Assembly (NCBI GenBank): GCA_035578155.1
Contig: JAPWDM010000005.1
Location: 46,526,954-46,590,953 of the forward strand
Source of the DNA: Brachynemurus nebulosus
Taxonomy: Eukaryota > Arthropoda > Insecta > Neuroptera > Myrmeleontidae
Length of the DNA: 64,000 nt
Direction of reading: 5' to 3'
Positions within the stretch are counted from its first letter, which is position 1. Every line of letters begins with the position of its first letter. Under the pieces are notes generated by a model that worked only from the letters and a program-made list of their open reading frames with translations, was not told where the DNA came from and ran no database searches. Position numbers and translations under genes: made by a program. Of this stretch, positions 35,518 through 47,133 are shown in pieces.

Positions 35518-38500
35518 CATTTTTTTTTCTACATATTCGTGTTCTACGGGTCCGAAAACGGATAGCGCCCCTACTCTCGCCTCTCGCAGCTCTTATCGTA
35601 TAGACTGTATAAGTCTAATTTTTCGGAGAAAATTCGACTAAAAATTACAAGCAGTCGGACCATTTAAATAAAACTTTATACTTTACATTACTAAAGCATG
35701 TAGAATAACAAGAAAGAAATACAGCACTCTATCTTATCAGATTTTTTACTTACTGAAAAAGTTTATCGCCGCGGAATGAAAGTTTTTCTCTCATGAATTT
35801 TGGTTTGGGAGAAAATTTTTTTATGTAACTATAAAGCGCATTCCAAAAAATAATTTTTTGGCCCAGACAGCTTAAAATACTAATGTATTTTGTTGTAATA
35901 TTTTTTTATTTTTTGAATTTAAAACTGTTGAGTTTAATATAAGTATGTCTTTTTCTTACCCCGCCTAACCCTATAGAAAATTTAATTTTAAATTTAAATT
36001 TATTCAGATTACACCAACTACCCCTGTTGTGTAATTTGAATAAATTGCATATCTATTGCATGTTAGTAAAATATATTGTACTAAATGTACCATTTCCACA
36101 CGTCTTAATTCAGAATAAAAATTATTTCAGTGTGTTACCATTAGAATACCATCATGAAACTTTGTATACAACTTACTTAAGAGGTTGGGTATAATATACT
36201 TTTTTTTTTCAAAAAAATTAAAAATTCCGATTTTTGATTTTTTATAAAAATTAATTTTTTGGATTGTGGAGAAAGGGTTAAATTTGAATTACATTATCAT
36301 GTTATATGTCGAATTAAAGCCCTTTTAATTCTGAAGTTAATAGTATCAATTTCAGCTTTCTACGGCAAATAGTTTTTGAGTTACGTGTGTTTAGATATTT
36401 CAAAGCTCTCCGAAAAATTGCGGTTTTTGGATTTTAAAAATTGTTATAACTACAAAAATAATGGTAATAAAAAGATAAAAATTTATATTCGTTATCTTCA
36501 AGGAAAGTACTATCATATAAAAGAAATATTATGATTTGAAGACATAAGGTTTTGAGTATTGGTTGATTTGATGTGGACCAATCCAGTATGAAGAGCGAAG
36601 CGAGACTGGATTATTTTATACCAGGGGTCGGCAACCTTTTTTGGATGGCGGGCCATTTTAAAAAAAAAATAATTTTTAGCGGGCCGCACAGTCAAATATT
36701 TTGCAATGTAGTATGTGGCTTAAGTAGGTTTTTTTAACAAATGTTCGAATTGAAAATTCAGCTATTAGAGTCACTATCTTGATGCTACTTGAGCCCGGAA
36801 CTATGATAGAAATAATTTATTTTGAAGTCTCTAGAAGCCAAAAATGACATTCACTAAAATTTGTATAACTCTCGAACGAAAAATCCTGTTTTTACGTAAT
36901 TTGGTAAAAATATTGGAAGTCCAAAAAGTCAGACATCAGTCCGATGCCCGAGATGGATTTTTAGGCATTTTTGCCTAAACAATTTTTATGGAAAAAGTAA
37001 GTTTTTTGCCCAAATTTCTTCAAGTTTTTGCCATATTTTCTTACACCGTTAGAGTAAGAGGAGAGTAAAGAGGAGAAAATAATCACATAAAAAAGATTTT
37101 CGATCAATAATTCTCTGTCAAGTAGTTTCCGAGAAAAACTAAATTCTGTAAACGGAAATTCGCTATATTATGCAGGATACTGCGACAGGGATATTTTCTT
37201 TTTTTTTAACACAAATTAATATAAATATGATTAAAAATCAACATGAGGAAAAATTTTTAGTAACAGTTATATTTACATGTTTTAAAACATCGGAGAACAA
37301 AAAATGTATTAAGTATGCTCAACTCTCCATAGGCAGAACAAATTGTTCGAAAAGTTATATTGCTTGGGGGGGCGTATGAAAGCTTGCAACGGGCCGCATG
37401 CAGCCCGCGGGCCGCAGGTTGCCGACCCATGTTTTATACAATGAATATACAAATACTCTTTTCCTACAAAAAATGGTTTTTCTTCCTTCTTGCTAGACCG
37501 ATTTCGATTACTCTGTGATCCTCTTCAGTCGTTTTTGTTGAAATAAAAATATTAATTATGTAGGTGTCTAAAATAGTTAGGAAAGTAAAATTTTAAATCA
37601 AACGAAAAAATAGATTCTGTACCTAAAAGAGAAAAGAAAAATATTGTGACAAAAATTTCAACTAGAATACTTTCAGCCAAAAACCTGTTTTAACGCTCAT
37701 TCGATAAAGTATGTCTTACGTTCAACTGGTTTACTAAATCTATTACCATTAACGGGGTCCTCCCAACACCTCGAGGAACTGCTTGATTTCAGTAAAAACT
37801 ATTGAAGACAGTGTCGAAACTCCAAATGTTCGAGTCCCCCGCAAAATGTAATTTTAATCTCACAGGAAAAGGACAACAGAAACTGTAGCTCACTCGCTGT
37901 CTCTCTGTCTAGGTGCGAAGGTTCGACAGCGACCACAGGTCGGCTGCACAGTACCGGACTAATGGGAACTAGATAAAGACTAAGCTGTGTTTGTATACTT
38001 TATTGGTGTATGCTTTATACTGAATTGTTGACGTGATACAGCTTGTTGTTGCAGTTAGTCAGATTTCACTTGACAGCTTACAGCGTCAGTGATCGTGAAC
38101 CGATCAATAAATTTAATAATGTTTTAAAATGAAATTTTTTCGTGTTAAAGGCACGAATAAGAGCCAGGAAAACAGTTTTTAATGTTTTATTTGTTTTTAT
38201 TTTATAAAACTGGATTCGATTTAATACCATAAAATTAGGTACATATTATATGAGTGTTTTACAGTTTTCTTCACGTAAATTTATTTTTTTTTTACCTTCA
38301 TCTCTATTTTAGAAAGCTACAAAGAAAATATAATATTCTCAAAAATATTTGAAAAGTATTCACGAAAAACAATAGAACTAACAAAACAATTTTTTGTCCC
38401 TGTTTTAAAAATAAATCAGCTTTGCTAGTAAAAACATGTTTGTAGGCCTCTTCCGACTTCAACTCCCCATCTTGTAGGGTCCTGCGACATTATAGTTCCG

Positions 38501-41500
38501 TCACCGATTGAAGAGGATCGTAAAAGTGATCGAAACCAGTCTAATAAAAAAAAAAAAAGAAAGAGGGAAAAACAATTTTTATGAGTGAGAGATTATAATT
38601 TGGCGTATTTTCCAATTTATTTTGATTGATCTGTCCTTTTTCTTTGTAGAAGTGCCAAATAGTGCAAATAGTCCCACGTTTAGGCCGCCACCTCGGACGA
38701 AAGAGATTGTTGTGCGCGGACAAACTGTTAAATTAAAATATTGTTTTACGTGTAAAATATTTCGACCGCCCCGTGCCTCACATTGCAGCCTTTGTGATAA
38801 TTGTGTCGAACGCTTTGATCATCATTGTCCATGGGTATGTTTTTGCCAGAAAAAATTTTAAAAAATAATTAATTTAAAAAAAAAAAATACAACGTTTTTT
38901 TGGTTTCAGGTGGGCAATTGCGTAGGAAAACGAAATTATCGATATTTTTACATGTTTATTGTATCTTTAGCTTTTTTAGCCGTGTTTATATTTGCCTGTG
39001 CAGTAACGCATTTAATTTTATGTGAGTATCTACACCAGTGGGCAGTGTCGCCGTTGTTTGAACAGTAGTGTATACATTTTTTTCGATTTATTTTAGTAAC
39101 AAAAGAAGATAAACCGTTCCTAGACGCTGTGAAGAAGTCGCCTGCAAGTGTAATCGTGACTGTGATCTGTTTCTTTAGTGTGTGGAGCGTTTTGGGTCTT
39201 GCGGGCTTCCACACGTACTTGACTACAAGCAATCAAACGACAAATGAAGATGTAAGATACGTAACACATTCTTCTTTTGAAAAGTTAATGGCAGTTTGAT
39301 TAAGATCCTTTCTTTCTTGAACGTGCAAATCTTTTAAATTCAAATCAGCATGGATTTATAAAACGAAATAATACAGTGAGCGCAATTTTTGACGTGATGC
39401 TCCATAATAGTGATGTCGAGTCGAGATGCAGTTAGTCGATTAATCGACTAAAGTTGTGTTTCCGACAAAATTAGTCATTAGTCGAAAATATCGAGCATAG
39501 AATAGTCGATTAATCGACTAAATTTTTAGTCGAGTTCATGAATAGGGTAACCTATGTAACTCTTTCCAAAATAATGTTTTGAATTTAATTACTTTTATTT
39601 TTAATTTTAATAATATAAGTGTAGCTATTTTACTTTTCAGTACTTACCAAACTTGATTAAATGCCTCAAGCTTTTATAAATTATGTTGCATATTGCTTCA
39701 AACTTCACTCAGTAGTCATTTCATTTTTTTTAGCCCATTTTTAAATAAAAGCTTTTTCTTAAAAAACATTTTTTTTTACTTTATTTTATTGATTTAATAG
39801 TACTTATTTGAATGTTTATTTTTTTAGATAAAAGGTTCATTTACGGCAAAACGTGGTCAAGAAAGTTTTAATCCATACTCGCAAGGAAATGTTTGCGCCA
39901 ATTGTTTCTACGTCCTGTGCGGCCCGGTGCAGCCCTCTCTGATTGATAGGTATAACTATTAATTGATTTTAAATATAGGAGTGAACTTGCTAAGTGTTTT
40001 TTATTTTATTTTTTATTTTTAGACGAGGCATTATCACGGATGAATATCGGGCGGAGTGTAAACAACCGGTTCCAAACGAGAATAATATACATAATGCGAA
40101 TAAAATTTATGGGACTGTAAAAGTAAGTCCTTTTTAGGGTTCCGAAGAAAAACCTCGGAGCCTTTGTAATTTCGTCATGTCTGTTCGTTTGTCTTTCACA
40201 TTCCCATAATTTCTAGATCTTTCGGTCTATGAAATTTTGCATGTACATACTATAGGTAGAGAGATTTCGAGAAGTTCCTTGGCGATTTTTAACTTCCCAT
40301 AGGAAGTTATTGTAATGGGTCCGATTTTACGAATCGCTAATTTTGACATATCTCCACGTTTCAAGGTCACTAGAATCCGAATCCATCGTTTTTAGTGTGA
40401 TGTCTGTGTGTGCGTTCGTTCGTGAATTTTTTTTCGTCTCGCATATCTCGAGAACAAATAATGATATCAACTCCGGACTAATTTCATTAGATGCGTAATT
40501 AAAAAATGAAGATCGGATAAAGTTTTCAGCAAATTCGGATTAGCGGTTTGTTTTTTGTGGTAAAAAAACGGAATTAACTTTATTAAGATAACATAGATTA
40601 TATGGATTTTTTACCATAACATTATTATATAATGGCCTAAGAACCTTCCTTGATGTTAAAAACGCCAGTATTTTATTACAAAATTTAAAAAAGAAAAAAG
40701 AAAAAAAAATGAAACTTAAAAAATTATTTTTTGCCAAAATATATTTTGTCTCGCGTATCTTGAGAACAAATGATGTTATTATTTGTTTGATAAGGGTGGA
40801 GCCTCCACCCTTAGGTACAGAAGGCGAAGCCCCCGGTATGGTGCAAGGGGCAAAGCCTCTATCGGGGGCCCAGGGGAGGAGTCGCCTGAAATGAAAAAAG
40901 AATTATTTATGTACAGTAATCTCTAGTCTTTAAGGACACCCAATGGGAAGTTGACAGTGTGGGTAGACCTGTCCCCCAAAATTTTTTCTTTTGTGTTTTT
41001 CCTTACCTTATTACATTTTTTCAGAATGGAATTTCCCAAATCAGCGTAACAAGCGAGCAACCCCAGAGTGTTTATAACTATACAGAAGAATTAGCAAATG
41101 GTAAGTAAATACATTTCTGCTTCTAGACACCTAGCTACCCTCATTGTTTTTTAAGACTTTGCAAATAAGGTTCGAAATATATTTTGCTTATTAGGTCACG
41201 TTAAACAACATGCTGCAATATCACCAGGTGCAATGGCAAATCACAATAATAACGCCCCATCGATTTTAAATCGTCATAATGATTCCCCACCACCCCCGTA
41301 CTCATCCCGAAACGATCATCAAATCTACTCCAGTAACACCAATATAAGCAGCAATACATCTCTTTTTCGGGCCTCCGTTTATTACCCATCAAACACCAGT
41401 ATAGTCGGCAGTAATTCACCGCACGCGAAAAATTGTATGCCCCAACAGAAAGTCATCCCTTCCGCGCATCACCCCGCCCAGTTAAATTTTAATTTACTTC

Positions 41501-42051
41501 ATAAACCGTTCTACAATAACGACTTCACCGTGTCCAGTACGTTACCGTTGCGTAAAACTTATGACAGTAGCAATATCCCGTTTCGAAAACATCGTGTCAC
41601 CGATGAACACTTTCCACAAACCCATTATTTCGAAAATGAATATTCTCCGCCGCCGGCTGCGGCACCGCATCATATACGACGCTGTCCAGACGCGTCGGCC
41701 CCCTGTCATGAACAATCGGGTGATTTCATGCGCTACTATTCGTATACATTACCTCGACTACGTCAGTACTATTCGCCGGATAAAAATCTTACTGCGCGTG
41801 CTCAGCACATGCGCCCAAAAACATATTACTTTTATGATAACGTGCAAGCATTCGATTCGGCGAACGTTAGTAGCGGTAGCGTGCAAGATATGGCTGCGTC
41901 ACGACCGCTCGTCACACGACCAATTAGTGACGGTTGCGATGTGGAGAAAATGTATCCGATTTTGCCGAATTTGAGCGTGATGCGCCATTTTCCGATACCT
42001 GAGTACAGTAAAACGTACATTCAGACGACCAGAAATAATTTAAGAGAGTAA
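31447..42051 (+). CDS. app: DHHC palmitoyltransferase, approximated/ZDHHC14-18 type, long isoform
   Basis: Nine coding exons: 31447-31724, 31795-31955, 38650-38834, 38910-39021, 39097-39251, 39828-39949, 40023-40122, 41025-41100 and 41195-42051. All junctions keep frame and give 681 residues. Two transmembrane helices come first, then the Cys-rich domain ([20 protein letters not shown]) with the catalytic DHHCPW at residues 203-208 (Cys206). Two more helices follow, then TTNE (293-296), the family TTxE motif. The Pro/Ser/His-rich tail is cytosolic. The enzyme S-palmitoylates proteins at Golgi and plasma membranes; fly Approximated acts on Fat-Dachsous planar polarity. The start is 31447, with an in-frame TAA six bases upstream; 31459 is an alternative Met. 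Intron 2 (6.7 kb) is almost entirely transposon. Confidence 0.93.
31972..32795. repeat. Left arm of a long inverted repeat in intron 2 of the DHHC gene
   Basis: This arm pairs with 36006-36583. Matching landmarks are CCATATCAAATCAACCAAT (left) against ATTGGTTGATTTGATGTGG (right), AAAGGGCTTTGCAAT, CCCTTTCTCCACAAT, ACAAAGTTTCATG and TATGCAATTTATTCAAATT. The left arm carries an extra segment of about 200 bp (32520-32740). The element at 32999-35971 sits between the two arms. Confidence 0.75.
32999..35971. mobile_element. 3-kb TA-flanked TIR element with internal GGGGTAAAAAAAGACA array
   Basis: The left end is GGGTTGGGCGGGGAAAAAAA and the right end, inverted, is GGGTTAGGCGGGGTAAGAAA. Both run into GACA, and TA lies outside both. 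The core GGGTTRRGCGGGG is shared with the element at 17447-18796, but the following motif differs. That motif recurs inside: direct at 33187-33207, 33211-33228 and 33267-33284, and inverted at 33165-33180, 33559-33577 and 33886-33904. The right half holds the tandem repeat at 34560-35440 and a (TA)n tract (35452-35512). No transposase frame is present. Confidence 0.75.
34560..35440. repeat. Degenerate ~160-bp tandem repeat
   Basis: AAATTTCAGCCCTCTAGGTT or a variant recurs at about 34618, 34773, 34938 and 35099, with a weaker match near 35391. The spacing is 155-165 bp. Each unit also has GTGGGGGTARGGGTTAAAA and ACCTCCAAAAAGCAC-like blocks. It lies inside the element at 32999-35971. Confidence 0.7.
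36006..36583. repeat. Right arm of the long inverted repeat
   Basis: Inverted partner of 31972-32795 (see that entry). It ends near GATTTGATGTGGACCAATCC, matching the outer end of the left arm. Confidence 0.75.
36622..37431. mobile_element. hAT-type element with exact 8-bp target duplication
   Basis: The ends are CAGGGGTCGGCAACC and GGTTGCCGACCCATG. The flanks are TTTTATAC at 36614-36621 and 37432-37439, identical. Subterminal GC-rich repeats (GCGGGCC, GGGCCGCA) are typical of CAGGGGTCGGC hAT families. The 810-bp interior has no transposase and matches the decayed copy at 2398-3300. Confidence 0.92.
37491..38545. repeat. Inverted-end repeat with CTGAAGA..CGAAA ends
   Basis: The left end GACCGATTTCGATTACT..GATCCTCTTCAGTCG is mirrored by CGATTGAAGAGGATC..GTGATCGAAACCAGTC at the right. 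Read outward, both ends are CTGAAGA (or TTGAAGA), a short stem, CGAAA and a GGTC/AGTC box. A related arrangement lies at 6868-6920. The interior of about 1 kb has no coding frame. The type is uncertain: Penelope-like and other hammerhead-bearing retroelements come to mind. Confidence 0.55.
39361..39560. repeat. Short repeat with duplicated palindrome TAGTCGATTAATCGACTA
   Basis: The perfect 18-bp palindrome TAGTCGATTAATCGACTA occurs at about 39433-39450 and 39503-39520. Further TAGTCG/CGACT and TCGAG words lie around it. It lies in intron 5 of the DHHC gene. Confidence 0.75.
40130..41000. repeat. Repeat-derived intron 7 of the DHHC gene
   Basis: It opens with GGGTTCCGAAGAAAAACCTCG and a CATGTCTGTTCGTTTGTCTT segment. 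Then come AACTTCCCATAGGAAGTTAT and GGGTCCGATTTTACGAATCG. GC-rich GGCGAAGCCCCCGG and GGGGCCCAGGGG blocks follow near 40820-40880. These phrases look like interspersed-repeat consensus pieces, but no boundaries were resolved. Confidence 0.4.
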
Positions 42052-43969
<1,918 letters not shown>

Positions 43970-44607
43970 GAAGTAATACTAGTGTTAATTATTTGGTAAC
44001 AAATGAAATCCCACTTGCTGTAATTCGTCCCTTAAATTCCGATTTGTCATCAAATAGTACAAAACAAAAATCCGTATCAGCATTAAATTCATCACCGATA
44101 TATTCAAATTTACCGCCAAACGTCACACAGTTGACACACGACGACATCCGTCATCATCTAACGAAGACCGCAAAAATCGCCGAGGATCTCACACCGAAAA
44201 ATATACCAGCAATGAACATACGAAAATCATATCCAAATATGATCAGTAGTGATACACGAACAGTTTCAAATCATTTATCACAAGATGGCAGCAGTGCAGT
44301 GATCAATAAAAGTTATTCACAGGATGAGATTAATTTAATTGTAGGCGATTTAGATTTAGATCCTGTCACAATACGGGAAAATCACATTATTCCGAATATA
44401 AGTGAAATAAAAAAAGTGGAATCGATCAACAAATGCGATTCCGATTTGACAATTCACGAAAAAGAGAACAATTTACTTAGTGCAAATCGTTTAAGACTTC
44501 TGCAGGATACGACCATGATTGAATCCGCGTTGGATCTTGATTCACTCGATGATTCAAGTATTGGTAATAATAGTCAAGCAGGACTTCTAAAAGTCGGCAT
44601 AGTTTAA
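43970..44607 (+). CDS. app: Alternative terminal coding exon of the DHHC palmitoyltransferase (short isoform)
   Basis: This exon starts after a consensus acceptor and needs one base from the previous exon to complete its first Gly codon. That is exactly the phase left by exon 8 (41025-41100, ending ..ELAN + G). Exon 8 can therefore join either exon 9 (giving GHVKQ..) or this exon (giving GSNTS..). The second choice makes a 608-residue protein. The tail is Ser/Thr/Asn-rich, with NLPPNVTQLTHDDIRHHL, SYSQDEINLIVGDLDLD and DLDSLDDSS, and ends KVGIV. That end fits a class II PDZ-ligand pattern (inference). The catalytic domain is unchanged, so the choice would alter localisation or partners. Its open frame and matching phase argue for a real exon. 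Confidence 0.8.
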
Positions 44608-45299
44608 ATTTTATCGAACATCACATTTTGTTGCAATATTAATCGATATACGTATTTATTAATTATGTAAAAAAAAAAAAAAATTATAAGACTAAAACAC
44701 AAAATTGCAGCTTATTTAATATTAAAGTTGGTGATAACCTCCGAGCATTGAATAGAATAGAGAGAATGCCTTGTATTACAAATACAATAACAGATTGAAG
44801 CAGAACAATAAACATAATTTTCTTCCACAAACTTATAATGGCGGATAATATGGCTATTGTCATAAATGTGGTTTACTTTAATGGCGGCATATACTTCATA
44901 TTTTAATGGCTACACTCACTGTATAGAGCACATATTATAATAAATGTTCTATTCAATGCCCAGTGGTGACAATTTAATAAAATTAACGAAAATGTAATGA
45001 AAGAAACGTATATTACGAAAGCGTAAAATACCATCTTATTTATGTCAAAATACAACATTTAAGTTTATTGTTAATATAGCGAATTTACCGAACTATTGAA
45101 TACTCAAATTTGATTTGGAATTGAGATTTATTAGTACCTGACAGAATTTTTTTGAGTTTGATTCAATTATATACGCTTCTTTCATTAATAAAAGGTTTAT
45201 ATTTACGCACATTATTAAACTAATAACGGGTAATCAGTCTAAAATGTCACATTTAATTTTTAATATTAGAGGCCGGATTTCATAGTTTTCCTATTAAAT
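44608..45299. other. 3' flank of the DHHC gene
   Basis: AT-rich, with possible polyadenylation signals for the short isoform near 44806 (AATAAACATAA). Nothing else is recognised. Confidence 0.45.
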
Positions 45300-45311
45300 C
45301 ATCCTGTCAAA

Positions 45312-45472
45312 TATTAATAGATTTGAGCGTTACTTTATGGTATTCCATATTTGTAAATAATAAACAAATATTTTACTTCTCAAAAATACCACTTTTATTT
45401 TGAAACAATATTGTCACAGTTTGAAAAATAAAAGTGGTATTTTTGCGAAGTAAAATATTTGTTTATTATTTA
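45312..45472. mobile_element. Head-plus-palindrome element, copy 3, with exact 12-bp target duplication
   Basis: It is flanked by CATCCTGTCAAA at 45300-45311 and 45473-45484. It opens with TATTAATAGATTTGAGCG, then TTACTTTATGGTATTCCAT. It then folds as a hairpin (45353-45404 against 45417-45472), including AAATACCACTTTTATTTTG. The small loop contains TTGTCACAG, also present in the loop of copy 2. Confidence 0.85.
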
Positions 45473-45484
45473 CATCCTGTCAAA

Positions 45485-47133
45485 ATTGATATTCGTATCA
45501 CTATTCATTAGAAATGACACATAAAAATTATTAGCGACGTTGAAATTTAAATTAGTTGTCATTTTTTATCCGCATAATTTTTTAGTTTTAACAGGACGAT
45601 TTATTACGCGTACTGACTCCAGGCCCTAGTTATTATAATAATATTTTTATTCTAGCAAATCCTGTAAAGATAATTGTTAGTTTAAGAGATTCAAGTGAGC
45701 TTATCTATTAATTCTCAATTTTGTTTTTGAAGCGCAGAAACATTTTAGATTGATTTTTTTATGATTTTGTAAAACTAAAAAAAAAAAAATGGTACTGTGA
45801 TTTAAAATTACATTTTTAATTTTTTGTTTGGTATACAACTGGTAATTGGTGGCTAAATACTAAAAATTTTAACAGAATTCTGTGCCATTTACAGAAAATT
45901 GACCAGAAAACTGTGCCATAGAATATTTCAACGACCAAAAATTATTTTTTAAGTTTTAATTCCTCTTTTTTTAAATTTTCCCCCAAAAAGTGAACGTCTA
46001 ACAGAATTATTTCAGAAGTTTTTTGGTCAATAGGATCCCTAATTTTTCTACTAATTATTACTAAAACCATTTCTTTCTTTCTTGAATAACGTTGATCTTT
46101 TACTTTGCAAGATCTGCACATGCGCATTCATAAACTAAAAATTTCCAGTTGTACTAACAATTTTTTTTATTTTTAATCAAAAAAGATAAAACAGCATTTA
46201 AAATGTAACAAAATGATCTCTTCAATGAGAGTATTCACAAAAAACAGTTTTTTTTTATTATTTTTTGTTTTTAAGTTTTAATTTGATATTTATTTTTTAA
46301 TAAATGAAAAAAAAAAAGAAAAAACAATCAATCACTTATATATACAAATATTTATGTATATTTAAAAAAAGTAATTTTTATAAACGTTTTTCAAATTTAA
46401 ATTTACGATATTGCCTTAAGATTAAGTAAATTGTGTAATAAAGATAATTTAATATGTAGATAAAGTGTTGATATAATTGAAAATTGTTGATGTATAAAGT
46501 TTAATTTAATAAAATATTGAATAAATATAATTACTAGAATGTAAAATTGTGAATAAAATGGAAATTACTATTTAAAATATGTTTTTTCATTGCAAAAATC
46601 CTTTCCCTTTAAAACAAAAAGATATTACATACATAATTAAACTCTTTAAAAAAAAAATGACCTTATGAAAGAACGAGGGTGTGATGAAAATTTGACGGGA
46701 CTGCGAATTACAAGCTTTTTGAATCTATTTAGAAAAATTAGATGATGTAAACTGGGATTTTTTCATTGATTTTCCCCCAATTATCCTTTTTTTGCGTAGA
46801 TTAAAATGGTTCCCTTGAAAAATTCGGTTGAGAACATTGATTTAGATAAAAGTGAAAGCTTTTGTGTGCCATATTTTCGATATTTTCTATAACCATAACC
46901 TGTAAAGGCTCTATAAGAGCGTATTATAAAAAAAATTATATAAAAACCAAAATTTTGGTTTTGTACAATGTAATAGGTATTATGTTTAAGATATTAAAAA
47001 AAAAATGGTTTTTCATTGTATGTGATAACGAATTTGTCATTATAAGAATAAAAAATTAGGTTAGATTTAACAAATGTGATGAAATTTTTATATAACGATT
47101 AAATTTTAACAAAATTTTGGAAAAACAAATGCA
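45485..47133. other. Intergenic region upstream of parkin
   Basis: AT-rich, with no gene recognised. The short frames at 45942-46127 and 46862-47059 have no support. The parkin promoter should lie in the last few hundred bases, but no TATA box is visible. Confidence 0.45.
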
